Part shown: piece by piece, positions 44,779-55,750 of the stretch
Layout: the number at the start of each line of letters is the position of its first letter
Position numbering within the stretch: the first letter of the stretch is position 1
NCBI RefSeq assembly: GCF_035046505.1
Contig: NC_089824.1
Location: 224,520,244 to 224,584,243 of the forward strand
Length of the DNA: 64,000 nt
Reading direction: 5' to 3'
Origin: Tiliqua scincoides
Taxonomy: Eukaryota; Chordata; Lepidosauria; Squamata; Scincidae
Notes under the pieces: generated by a model
Database searches by the model: none
What the model was told of the DNA's origin: nothing
The model's input: only the letters and a program-made list of their open reading frames with translations
Translations under genes and position numbers: made by a program

Positions 44779-47700
44779 ATGAAGCCAGGAGGCCTCCTGC
44801 TCACCCTGGGCTCCTTGGCGCTCTGGGCTCCACTGCTGCTGCTGGGCGCACCACTCAAAAGTAAGTGCAGGCGGTGGGGTGGGGGGTGGGGGGGTGGGGG
44901 AAAAGGAGGCCAAGTTGGGGCTGCAGGCATGAGTGCCAGGCCCGGGAGGGAGGACTGGGGCCTGTCCTGGAAGGCAAACCCGGGAATCAAACTATGAAGG
45001 GAATGGATGGGTGGGAGATTTAGAATGGATGGAAGGAAGCCTCCTCTTCAGTGTGTAATTGTCTGTGAAACATGTTGCCACAAGGTGTCAAGAGGGCCAG
45101 TAGCTTGGATGGCTGTGAAGGGTGACTGGGAAAATTGACAGAGGAAAGGCTACCCATGGCTACTAGTCATGACGACTGGGCACCACCTCTGGGACCTGCA
45201 CCAGTCTATGTCCACGTAGCAGTTTCAGGGAGCCATGTGCCAGAGGGGTGTGCCATTCTCCCCTGCTTGGGGCTTTGCTGGGGAGCTGGGGGCCACTGTG
45301 GGAAGCAGGATCCAGGACTGAGGTGCCAAACCTATCCAACTTTCCAGCATGGGTGCGGCCACAATGCAGCCCCAAGGTAAGGGAGCAAACACTTCTTTAT
45401 CTTGAGGAGGCCTCTGTGACTGCCTCCCCACCACGGGATGAAGCACACACCCCATTAACACAGCTGCACCCGCACTGGAAATTTGCATAGGATTGGGCCC
45501 TAAATGGGCTTCCCTCAGCCTGACACAGCAACTGGGTTTTTCTGATGTTCTTACATGTTCAGATCACATGTCTTGGTAAGAAGAGCATCAGAAAAGCCCC
45601 ACTGGATCAGGCCCAGGGCCCAGCTAGTGCAGTTCCCGGCACGAGACAACAATATAACCATATCCTCTTGCCACTGTGACAGGACCACTGTGCCTGGTCA
45701 GATGCGTGCCGGAATTAGACATCTGTGTCTGTGCTTTTTGTATTCCAAATGTTTGTGTCCCAATTTATGTATATTCATATTAGATGCACTTATTGTTAAC
45801 ACACAAAAGTTGGGGTAGGGTTAGAGTTATTTTGATTTTAATTATTTTGAGAAATTGATATCCAGCCTTTCCCCTGCCTAAGCAAGTTCATCAGACAAGG
45901 CACTCAAGACATCACTCTAGCTTGCACAAGGCCAGTTAGGGCTGAGGTAAGAAGCTTAGGATATATGAGGTGGGTTTTGTTGCCCAGTTGTCCTGGGTCG
46001 CAAATGACCGGGATGCAAAAATACCCGGACGCAGATGTCCAGGGACACTAATGAAGAGGGCACACTTGCCCAGGACACCATCGTCCAGGCCGCGAATCCC
46101 CTAGCAACCCTCTGCCAAACCTTGCGCCTGCATTCAGAGGGAAGCTACCTCTGAAACTGGAAGGTCCTCGTGGCTCGCAACCGGAGATGGAGCGTCTCCA
46201 CCCAGCTGTCCAGTCCCCTCTGCAGCCAGCTGGGCCAGGTGCAAAACGGGGCTTCCTCCTCCTCCCGGGGCCCTTTCTGACCGTCTTGTGTTTCAGCCAA
46301 AGGCAGGTGCTTGCTCAAGTGCCAGCGTGATGAAGACTGCCCTGCTGGGCACACGTGTGCCAGTCACCGCGGAAGGCAGCTCTGCAGACCCATTGCTGCT
46401 GTTGCTGGTGAGAAGCGCTTGATCTTCCTCTTCCGCTTAAGCTTGCGCAACTCCCACGGCCATCAGGTTCAGTGAGTCTTTGCCCCATTAATTATCTGGA
46501 TTGCTGAATGAATGCCATGATGGTTCACGGCTGGTGGCATCCTGCTTACTCAGAGCCGACTGCTGAGTGGGTGCATAGCGGCCTCCTCTGTGCTGGAGGG
46601 TGTGTGTGGCAACCCTCTTGGAGGGTGGGCAGGACGGTGCTCTGCCAGCAGAACGACTGGCCCTCTCTTTGGCTGGAGCCTTCTGGGCTCTGGCCTGTGG
46701 TTCCTCTGGGGGCCAGATGGTATCCTGTAGTGAGGCCCCAGGGTTCTCCCTTCCTCGTGAATGCAAGAGCAGTTCCTGCCTTTGGCCCTCGGAAGGCCTC
46801 TCCTGCATGGAGGGGTCCCCTGCAGTCAGCGGGGACCGACGCAGCAGTCTGGGGTCCTCCTCCCCACAGCCCCATCACTGGGGTTTCTCTCCCGTTCCTC
46901 CCCTGGGCTCCTCCCCCCTCCTCCCTGGACCCCCATCTTCAGGGCACTTCACCCCCCTTTCCCCAGCTGTACGTCTCCATGCCTTGCCTCTAGATCATCC
47001 TCTTTGTCCTCCCCCCTCCCTGCTCCTTCTGCCTCTCTTGTGTCCCCCTCCCTGAATGGACCTCCCCCTGATGCCTTTTTGGGTCCTGCCATTGCCAGGG
47101 TGTGGCTGCTTGCCAGAGTCCAGCAAAGGCCTTCTCCTTTCTTGGGCAGTGCCTGTGGGTTAGACAGGTGGTCCTGGGGCTGCTGTGCTCCAAGAGGCTC
47201 TCCTTGCAGTCCTACTGCCTGTATTGTCCCTTCTGGGTGAACAAAGCCCTGCGCTATCATGGCCTGGACATGCCCTTGCCACACCCAGCGCTGAGAACTC
47301 GACCTGACAAGCCAGGGGTGGGCCTGGGGACAGCCAAGGGGGCGGGAACTTCCATTGCCTTAAATGCTCTCTCCCACATGCAGGGGTCCCTGGAACACCA
47401 TCACCCACCCATGGCAGCGACACTGGGATGCCCCGACCAAGTGGCGCTCACCCAAAGGACAGAGTTACCTCCAAGACACCACTTCCAGGTGCACTGCTGA
47501 GAGATACACAACTAACTGAGCACCACCCTCTGCCAAAAGGACCTCTGGAAAGTGGGGAGGGCACAGGAGACACCGTTCTTCCCAAGGAGACAGCCCCTGT
47601 CCCTTCTGAGAAGACGGTCTGCAAGAAGAAACCCCGCCCTGAGGTGAGCACGGCGGAAGCTGGGCCTGCGAGGGAGTCCGAGGGAAGCCCCCTTCTTCTG

Positions 47701-48510
47701 GACAGCGAGCCTGACCCAGGGTTGGGAAAGGCCTCTGGAGGGAGAGAGGAGATGCCTGCCAGGGAAACGTCCAGGCCTCCTGACTGCACCCGTCCTTCCG
47801 CAAGGCCGGCATCCACGGAGGAGGATCCAGCTTCCGATGCAGGATGCCTTGTCCGTGAAGACGCCACATCTGGGGACAAACCAACTGGTGGTTCAGTTTC
47901 AGCCTCCAATATTCCACCTGCCAAACCTCCATCGGGTGAAAAGCCAGCACCCAATGAGGATCACGTTTCAAATACAGGACACACAACCCACAGAAAACCT
48001 GTCTCCAGTGGAAAGCCTGAATCGGATGGGAAGCCCTCTTCTGCCCCCGGTAATGGGACCCAGGCCACACCCACTGCTGGTGCAAAGCCAGCATCCCACC
48101 CTGGACTGGGGGCCCACAGGGAACCAGCACCTCACAAAAAGCCAGAGTCTGCTGGGAAACCTGCAGCTGCTGAGAAGCCGGAACCTGTGGAGCACACGGA
48201 GAAGGAGGAGGAGGAGGACTCCTTAACTGAAGATGCTGAGGAAGAAGATGACCAGGATGACGAGGGGGAGGACGGAGAGCCTGACCTTGGGGGAGACAGT
48301 GACGCCTTTGACAAGGAGCTCGATTACGGCCTGCATCAGTCTCCCTTCAACGCGTATGAGTATCGGGACGCCTGGAGTGAGGAGGACTCTGATGACCCCG
48401 AAGAGGGGCTGGAGGGTGGGCCTGTTGAGGACGCTGGTGGTTTCGGGGATGGGGAGCCTGTGTTTGATGTGTGGGGAGATCGTGCTGCTGCAAGGGGGTT
48501 CAGGGCCTGA
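44779..48510 (+). CDS. Novel secreted protein: reduced WAP-like module plus acidic tail
   Basis: Three coding exons, 44779-44860, 46297-46407 and 47384-48510, with GT-AG borders and both introns in phase 1, giving 439 aa. Exon 1 is a signal peptide (MKPGGLLLTLGSLALWAPLL...). Exon 2 encodes one module with five cysteines spaced C-x3-C-x5-C-x5-C-x7-C (CLLKCQRDEDCPAGHTC...). This looks like the middle of a WAP domain (compare C-x3-C-x5-C-x5-CC of waprins) without the CC pair or the N-terminal KPGxCP. Exon 3 is one long exon: a Pro/Lys/Ser-rich stretch with loose KP(A/E/S) repeats, then a block dominated by Glu and Asp (about residues 305-345), then DYGLHQSPFNAYEYRDAWSE and a Gly/Glu/Asp-rich end. 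Only three cysteines lie in the tail. It sits where mammals have the WFDC cluster. I do not recognise the product. A possible donor (gtaagc at 48585) after the stop hints at a spliced 3' UTR; no AATAAA was found before the next CR1. Expression is unproven. Confidence 0.7.
45322..45500. mobile_element. MITE, same family as 7871-8035, in intron 1
   Basis: 'aggtgccaaacctatccaac' at the left, 'ataggattgggccctaa' at the right, shared interior 'cttgaggaggcctctgtgac'. Inside the first intron of the secreted-protein gene. A decayed CR1-tail remnant follows near 45590-45640. Confidence 0.6.
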
Positions 48511-48612
48511 GCTCCAGCCCAGCTGGCTTTTCCAAGAGCACTTCCTTAGGGTGTGACTGTGGAAGAGGATGCAGAAGAAAGGTGGTAAGCACCTGCTGGG
48601 TCACCCCTAGAG

Positions 48613-49688
48613 AGAACATAAGAAGAGCCCCGCTGGATCAGGCCACAGGCCCCTCTAGTCCAGCTTCCTGGATCTCACAGTGGCCCACCAACTGCCCCAG
48701 GGAGCACACCAGACAACAGACACAACCTGCGTCCCGGTGCCCTCCCCTGCATCTGGCAATCAGAGGCAGCCTGCCTCTAAAACCAAGAGCTTGCACAGAC
48801 CTACTTTGCCAGGGGTGTCAAACTTGTTTCATACCGAGGGCCAAATAGCATTCATGATGCCTGCTGAGGGCTGGAAGTGATGTCATTAGGCAGGAATTGA
48901 TAACATTAAACAGGTCATAATAAAAAATAAGCACTTTTTTCTTACTTAGAAACTCATTAGTTGCAAACAACAGAAGAGAAAATATACAAATCTTGAAAAT
49001 ATTTCAAGATATGAGAGACCCCAATATTCATGGGGGCTGCCCTTTCAGCAGTAACACCACAGTACTGCTCAGCAGATGAGAGCCTAAGGGCCAGATAAAA
49101 AGCTTCCGCAGGCTGCATCTGGCCCCCGGGCCTTATGTTTGACATCCCTGTACTATGTCTTGGAACCCGTAATAAACTTTTCCTCCAGAAATTTGTTCAA
49201 TTCCCTCTTAAAGGCATCCAGGCAAGATGCCATCACTACTTCCTGTGGCAAAGAATTCTACAAACTAATTACACGCTGAGTAAAGAAATATTTTCTTTTG
49301 TCTTTCTTAACTTTCCCAACACTCAATTTTCGTGGATGTCCCCTGATTTTGGTGTTATGTGAGAGTGTAAAGTGCATCTCCCTATCCACTCTATCCATCC
49401 CCTGCATAATTTTGTATTTCTCAATCATGTCCCCCCTCAGGCGTCTCTTTTCTAGGCTGAAGAGGCCCAAACGCTGTAGCCTTTCCTCGTAAGGAAGGTG
49501 CCCCAGCCCAGCAATCATCTTAGTTGCTCTCTTTTGCACCTTATCCATTTCCACTGTGTCTTTTTTGAGATGCGGCGACCAGAACTGGACACAATACTCC
49601 AGGTGTGGCCTTACCATCGATTTGTACAACAGCATTATAATATTAGCCCTTTTGTTCTCAATGCCTTTCCTAATGATCCCAAGCATGG
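48613..49688 (-). mobile_element. CR1-type LINE copy split by a hAT element
   Basis: Minus strand: [40 protein letters not shown] and [20 protein letters not shown] to the 3' UTR and tail at 48613. Opened at 48810-49150 by a hAT element. It begins about 100 bp after the stop of the secreted-protein gene. Confidence 0.85.
48810..49150. mobile_element. hAT-type element inserted in CR1
   Basis: Left end CAGGGGTGTCAAACTTG, right end TTATGTTTGACATCCCTG. Flanks tactttgc and tactatgt match at 6 of 8 bases. Non-coding interior. Confidence 0.75.
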
Positions 49689-49689
49689 G

Positions 49690-50028
49690 AGGGAGGGAGC
49701 TGCCCAGGCCCTACCCTCCTATCACAGGAGAAGTGCCAGAGCTTTCTCCCCTCCATGCTCTGCCAGGCGGCCTCTTTTCTGTCTCCCTAGAAAACCTCCA
49801 GCTCCATCCTTGCTCCGTGCTCTGAGGCGAGTCACAGGACTTGCAAGGGAGCTCTTGCCTCCTGCTCTCTTTGGAAGGTTTCCCAGTAGATCAAGGCCCC
49901 CATGGTCACAGATGCCCCCACCACTGGGGCATCCCAGTGGGATCCCAGTGGGACCCTGGGATACTGTGAGGCTCCTTGCTCAATGCCACCTGGAATGATG
50001 CAGGCAGGCATCCTGCCCTGGCCTCCCT
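49690..50028. other. Short spacer, nothing recognised
   Basis: About 340 bp of GC-rich non-coding sequence between two CR1 fragments. Confidence 0.35.
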
Positions 50029-50095
50029 CATAAGAACAACCTTGGTGGATCAGGCCAAAGGCCCATCTAGTCCAGCTTCCTGTATCTCACAGTAG
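50029..50095 (-). mobile_element. CR1 3' tail fragment
   Basis: 'gtggatcaggccaaaggccc' and 'catctagtccagcttcctg'. The 5S-derived SINE begins directly after. Confidence 0.75.
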
Positions 50096-50097
50096 CA

Positions 50098-50782
50098 GCA
50101 ACTGTTATCCTGCACATGCCCCATCCTGTCTGATCTCAGAAGCTAAGCAGGGTCAGGCCTGGTTAGTACATGGATGGGAGACTGCCTGGGAATAATAATA
50201 ATAAAACTTTATTTTTATCCCGCCCTTCTCCCTAACGGGACCCAGGGCGGCTAACAACATATTAAAAACAACAGATTTTAAAAACATTAATACATAGAAA
50301 ATAAAAACATTTAAAAACACATTACAGAGGCCATAAAAACAGTAGTCAGATTAAAAGACAGCATAAAAGAGCAAGTCACCGAGGAATCAAGCCTGTAAAA
50401 AACTAAAAGATGTATAAAAATGTTAAGAAGGCCAGAAATCAGAAGGCTTGTTTGAAAAACAATGTTTTCAGGCCTCGCCGAAAACTCTCAAGAGAGGGAG
50501 CCATTCTCAAGTCAAGGGGAAGGGAGTTCCATAATGTTGGTGCCACTACCGAGAAGGCCCTATTTCTTGCAGCCGCCCCCCGGACCTCCTTGGGTGGCGG
50601 TACTTGCAAAAAGGCCCTCTCTGATGACCTGAGATGGCAAGCCGGATTGTACGGGAGTAGGCGGTCTCTAAGATATCCTGGCCCAGAGCAGTATAGGGCT
50701 TTAAAGGTCCCGGGTGCTGTAGGCTTTAAAGGAATACTGGGTGCTGTAGGCTTTTACCAGAGTCTTTTGAAGGTGCCAACCA
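50098..50782 (+). mobile_element. 5S rRNA-derived SINE, split by another retroelement
   Basis: 50105-50194 follows 5S rRNA closely: 'ctgatctcagaagctaagca', 'gggtcaggcctggttagtac', 'atggatgggagactgcctgg'. It resumes at 50731 with 'ggaatactgggtgctgtagg', the 5S 3' end. The tail 'ttaccagagtcttttgaagg' + 'tgccaac' matches the 3' end of the RTE-like LINE ('taccatagtctttcgagac' + 'tgaaggttgccaac'), so this SINE probably uses that LINE's machinery. The internal changes and the insertion rule out a working 5S gene. Confidence 0.75.
50195..50730 (-). mobile_element. ATT-tailed retroelement inside the 5S SINE
   Basis: About 536 bp flanked by GGAATA (50189-50194 and 50731-50736). On the minus strand it ends 'gggcgggataaaaataaagt' plus ATT repeats. 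The interior includes 'ggaagggagttccataatg' and 'gcggtacttgcaaaaagg'. Class uncertain (L2-like or a long SINE). A short repeat of the 5S 3' end (50710-50725) lies just inside its right edge. Confidence 0.55.
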
Positions 50783-50789
50783 GTGGCGT

Positions 50790-51594
50790 ACCCTCCCTTG
50801 CATCTGGCATAACCCATTTCTGAAATCAGGAGGTTGCACATACACATCATGGCTTGTAACCCGTAATGGATTTTTCCTCCAGAAACTTGTCCAATCCCCT
50901 TTTAAAGGTGTCTAGGCTAGACGCCATCACCACATCCTGTGGCAAGGAGTTCCACAGACCAACCACACGCTGAGTAAATAAATATTTTCTTTTGTCTGTC
51001 CTAACTTTCCCAACACTCAATTTTCATGGATGTCCCCTGGTTCTGGTGTTATGTGAGAGTGTAAAGAGCATCTCCCTATCCACTCTGTCCATCCCCTGCA
51101 TAATTTTGCATGTCTCAATCATGTCCCCCCTCAGGCGTCCCTTTTCTAGGCTGAAGAGGCCCAAACGCCGTAGCCTTTCCTCATAAGGAAGGTGCCCCAG
51201 CGCTGTAATCATTTTGGTTGCTCTCTTCTGCACCTTTTCCATTTCCACTATGTCTTTTTTGAGTTGCGGTGACCAGAACTGGACACAATACTCCAGGTGT
51301 GGCCTTACCATCGATTTGTACAACGGCATTATAATATTGGCCGTTTTGTTCTCAATACCTTTTCTAATGATCCCAAGCATAGAATTGGCCTTCTTCACTG
51401 CCGCCGCACATGGGGCTGACACTTTCATTGAGCTGTCCACCCCCCCCCCCCCAAGATCTTAGGGTTAGGCTGACCGGCCTATAGTTTCCCGGGTCCCCCC
51501 TCTTTCCCTTTTTAAAGATTGGTGTGACATTTGCTATCCTCCAATCCTCTGGCACCGTGGCCGTTTTGAGGGGCAAGTTGCATATTTTACAACT
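50790..51594 (-). mobile_element. CR1-type LINE, rearranged
   Basis: Minus strand: [20 protein letters not shown] and GNYRPVSLT, then a jump to [40 protein letters not shown] and [20 protein letters not shown]. The RT core is missing from the same point (after VSLT) as in the 43.1-43.9 kb copy. It is joined on the right to an LTR-like element. Confidence 0.82.
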
Positions 51595-52267
51595 TGTAAA
51601 AGTACATCAGGTACAATTACAAGTACAAGTACATCAGGTTACACACTCTACAATAAGGCAGCAAATGCTAGAGGCATCAACATCTAGGAAACAGATCAGC
51701 AATAAAATAACAAAGCTAGCTGGCTGTCTCTCTTAATCCCTCTCTCTCACCTGGGTCAGTCACTCTTGTAGATCTCTTAGCTCCAGGCTACCTGTGAGGC
51801 CAGATGCCCATGGTGGACAATGGGGCTCTCAGCGTGCAGGATGTGCACCCAAAAAACTGCCCAAGAAGGACCGGACACACCCCTTGGGCACTCACTATTA
51901 TACTTCTCATGCTAATAGTACTGAGGTGACTTATACTTCTTTAGACTGTCCAGTCAGAAACTGTTGAGGACAGAACCTTCTGGAAGTGGGTCTGGTTGCT
52001 AGTCCTCCCAGTTCTTACCCCTCCCAACTGGAGATCCTTAGCTGCACTCCATCAGCTTGATAGGGCGCCTTTCTGCCTGCAGACATTCCAATGGGTTGTA
52101 GTTCTCATTGTCTGTCCTTCCTGGCCAGCAAAGGAGAGACAACAATCTTTGTGTTTGTTTACTCACATTCCTGCAGCTAGGAACTGCGAGCCACTTCTCC
52201 GTTACTGACTTAGTTTGGTTCGGGCTCCACATGCTAACCAAGGCCTAAAATGTACATATTCATGACA
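51595..52267 (-). mobile_element. LTR-like element, probable solo LTR
   Basis: About 670 bp with TG...CA ends; in minus orientation it begins TGTCATGAATATG and ends GTACTTTTACA. No retroviral internal region is attached and no target duplication is evident, so boundaries are tentative. Its end piece recurs at 43041-43140. Old and broken; family undetermined. Confidence 0.45.
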
Positions 52268-52745
52268 GGCGGCAGAGGGTCTGCGGGCGGACTTCGCTTT
52301 CCCCTGCCCTGCCAAGGCCGGCTCTTCACTAGTGCCCCCCGCAGAGCCCCGGCAACGGCAGCTGGAGCTCGGCCTCGGCAGGGCCTGCACGGCCCACAGT
52401 GATTCTGGACCCAGGAGCAGCCCCACGTCGCCACCGCCTCCAGTCTCTCTCCCAACGCCGTGCCTGCATGCCTGTGCTTAGGGGCCTCGTCGCCTTTCGC
52501 CGCAACCCTAACCCTAACCCCGCCTGGCTCCTGGCCCCTCGCTGCCCGTGCCTGCGGCCTGCAGCTCCCCTCTCCGCGGCTGGAGGCCTGGCTGCAGTCG
52601 CAGAGTCTGGCACGCGACGTGCCTCTTCCCGGGCCTCCCGCTGCGCACAACCACAGCGCCGACCCGGTGTCCCGCCTGGACAGCCGGGTTGCCTCCGAAA
52701 GGGATGCGGGCCTTGGAGCCGCGATGATGGCCTCGCAGAGACACC
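52268..52745. other. GC-rich segment with a short telomere-like run
   Basis: About 480 bp of CpG-rich non-coding sequence next to AT-rich repeats. It contains AACCCTAACCCTAACCCC (52504-52520), two and a half vertebrate telomere units. Open frames on both strands have no recognisable domain. Confidence 0.4.
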
Positions 52746-52749
52746 TGGC

Positions 52750-53155
52750 GGGACATGATTGAGACACACCAAGTCATGCAGGGGGTGGAGAGAGACGCTC
52801 TTTTCCCTCTCGCACAGCACCAGAACTGAGGACAGCCACGAAAGCTGAGTGTTGGGGGAGTCGGGACAGACAGAAGCAAGTATTCCTTTACTCAGCTTGT
52901 GCCTGGTCTGTGGAACTCCTTGCCACAGGATGTGGTGACAGCATCTGGCCTGGAGGCCTTTCAAAGGGGATTGACAAGTTTCTGGAGGAAAAGTCCATCA
53001 CAGGTGATAAGCCGTGATGGGTCTGTGCAACCTGATTTTAGAGGTAGGGTAGGTCAGAATGCCAGACGCGAGGGAGGGCACCAGGGTGCAGGTCTCTTGC
53101 CTTGTGTGCTCCCTGGGGCATCTGGTGGGCCGCTGTGACTCACAGGAGGCTGTAT
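52750..53155 (+). mobile_element. Diverged CR1 3' end
   Basis: 'gggacatgattgagacacac', 'tgtggaactccttgccacag' and 'ggggcatctggtgggccgct'. More diverged than most copies in the window. Confidence 0.75.
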
Positions 53156-55106
53156 GTCCTCATTGACCAGGTCAGTGTCCTCATTGACCATGCCTGCTTG
53201 GCTCTGGTCACAGTCTTCTGTGGCGAGGGCTTCATCCAGAGGCTCTGCAGCCTCCTTTGTCCGTTTCCGGTCAGCTGGCAAGAGGAAGTGGCTCAAACTA
53301 TGCACAGCAGGCAGAGGACATTGCTCAGCACCACTGCTGTTGCTGGGCAGCAACAAAGGAGTCCAGGGAACATTGCTCAGCACAGGCTTCTGAATGTGGC
53401 AGCACCACTAATGCCTCCAGGGCACTGGAATGGTCCCCAGTTCTGGCCAGTTGGAATCTTTTCCTCCCCCACGCCTGTCTCTGTAAACATGCTCTTCAAG
53501 CCCTGCTTTGCCCTTTATGCAATCCCACCTCCACATGCCCCCCCCCCGCCCCAAAGCTTCATCTCCTCAGAACTGCAGCTGGGATTCCTGCCTGCCTGCC
53601 TGCCAGTTCTCCCAACCAAGCAGTGGCCTCAGAAGGGTCTTTGGGGAGCTGCTCTACAGACCCCACAGGCAAAGAGGGGCTGCACAGAGACCCCTGCTGC
53701 TGCTGCAGTCTTGCTGGGGAAATGGGTGGTGGGAGGGGGGCTTCCAGCCACCAGGAAGCTGAGCCAGCTCTCCTGAGTGAGTCTGTGCCAGGGCTGGGCG
53801 ATTCCACAAGCTCACACATGCGCCTCTCCAGACTGCAGGCACCAGCCCTGAGTGTCACGGAGGAATGAAACAAACCCTGGGGGAGGCCTCAGCAATAAAG
53901 CTGCAGGAAGAGGCACCAGTTTCCTTGCATGTCGCTTGTTCCTGTGTGTGTGTCGGGGGGGGGGGGGAATACTCATTGAGAAACTTAATGGTTTATGGAG
54001 CAGGTACAGCAGTTGCTTCAAACATTGCACCGGACTGCACAGGCCAGTCGACCTCGCAAAAGAACTTGGGGGATGAGGCACCCGGCCTGGTGTGTGGCCA
54101 GATCTGTTGTTCAGAAGGGTGCCAGAGAAGGTGCCTGGGGTGCCACCCTCTTTCTTCTCTCTAGTGGGACACCATTCCAGGCTGAGGGAGTCGGTGAGAG
54201 GCAAGTTAGGATGAGTCTGGAACAAACGGCCAGAGGCCTTGCTCTGCACCAGGCACGCCTGGCTTTCATCGCTCTGCGTGCAGATGGCAGGAGTGGCAGC
54301 AGGACTGGGGAATCTTGTTGACCTGGTGCTCCCTGCGGCCTCTGCTGGGCCGCTGTGAGGTGCAGGGTGCAGGAGCAGGTGGGCTCCCTTTGGTGTGGTT
54401 CAGTGGGGCTATCCTGATGTGCTGATGTTCCCCATGAACGCTCCAGAGGCTCGGCAGAACAGAGGGGAGGCTTTGCTCCAGGCCACTGGGTAGGAAAGCG
54501 AAATGGTGCTTCACAGGGCAGCTGGCTCCATTACCCACCTCCGTGGCCACAAGCCTGAGAACAGCCTCAGAGGAGCCCTGCTGGGCATACGGCCCAGCCT
54601 CTCGCTCCCCACATTGGCCCAACAGGAGGCCTACCCACAGAGAAGGCAGGCAGGCAGGCAGGCCTCCCCCCCCCTGCAGCCACCACTTAGAGGCACCTGC
54701 TGCCAAGCCGGGAGGCTGCAGGACTCAGAGCCCTCAAGAGATCTGTCCTCCAGCGGGACTCCGTCCAAGCCCCTTTGCGAGCCACCCAGGCCAGTGGCTG
54801 CTGCCAGATCTTCTTGCAGCAAACTCCACAGATGACGGGTGAGCTTCCTCCATTTTGCATTCTGTTTCCACCTTGCGTACTGGGAAAGCCCCCAGTTGTG
54901 AATTCAGTGCCTCTCATCTGCCTCCTGGCAAGTAGGCAGCAGTGAGAGATGATCAATGGAGAGCCTGGATCTGTCCCTGGGCAGCCCTCGCAGCCCGTCC
55001 TTAATGTCAGATCCTGTTCACGGTTTCCTCGGCTGGTGGAAGGGAGACTGGCCTCCAGGGGTCTGTTTGGTACTTTGCCAGCCATGGCTGCCCTTGTTAT
55101 CCTTGA
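53156..55106. other. About 2 kb without a recognisable gene
   Basis: GC-rich non-coding sequence with GCCTGCCTGCCTGCC and GGCAGGCAGGCAGG runs (53590, 54648). An old CR1 tail lies at 54311-54440. No WAP or Kunitz cysteine pattern found on either strand. Confidence 0.4.
54311..54440 (+). mobile_element. Old CR1 3' tail
   Basis: 'gacctggtgctccctgcggc' and 'gctgggccgctgtgaggtgc' then 'ttcagtggggctatcctg' match the CR1 3' UTR with many changes. Confidence 0.6.
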
Positions 55107-55245
55107 CCAGGATGAGGTCTCTTGTTATCTGGTGTGCTCCCTGGGGCATTTGGTGGGCCGCTGTGAGATACAGGAAGCTGGACTAGATGGGCCTATGGCC
55201 TGATCCAGTGGGGCTGTTCTTATGTTCTTATGTTCTTATGTTCAG
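55107..55245 (+). mobile_element. CR1 3' end with clean octamer tail
   Basis: From 'accaggatgaggtctcttg' to 'gatccagtggggctgttc', then TTCTTATG repeated three times. This octamer array is the diagnostic CR1 3' terminus. Confidence 0.9.
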
Positions 55246-55742
55246 GGAGCACACTGTGGGGCTAGACAGTCTGGCTCTGGCCTGACCCAGCAGCTAGGCT
55301 GTCCTTCCACTCCGGCATCTGTGCGCAAGCGACAGCCCAGGGGTCCTTCTGCTTCTAAAAGTGGGACTGGGGTGAGGACGCTGAGCTCTGAAGCGGGTGG
55401 GGTCCAGAGCGAGCTGCCTGCAGAGAACTGAAGCCAAGAGCTCTCACTAAACTCTGACCAAATAACGACATTTTCACATCAGTTCTGACTTTGGTCCTAA
55501 AATGCTTGTGAGCAAGAAGCTGTGAGCCAGCCCTGACCTGACCTGGCTGGCTCTCTAGCGCCCGAGTCCTTGAAGACCAGGCAGAGCTGGTCTGCGTTGT
55601 CTTGCCAAAGCAACAACTAATAGGGGGTAAAGGGGGTGTTTGAGTGTGGCAGGGATGGAATTTTACAGGGCCCTTTGTCTTTGCTTGTCTATGTTTGAAA
55701 TGAGCATAAAAGTCTGGCTGCGTCTAGCTACAGTTGCGCATG
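55246..55742. other. Spacer, nothing recognised
   Basis: About 500 bp of non-coding sequence without a repeat or exon I can support. Confidence 0.35.
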
Positions 55743-55750
55743 ATCTGAGG

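Noticed and set aside
50098-50782. 5S rRNA gene
   Set aside because: Interrupted by an insertion, carries base changes and has a LINE-type tail, so it is a SINE.
52504-52520. Interstitial telomere array
   Set aside because: Only about two and a half CCCTAA units; too short to separate from chance in C-rich DNA.
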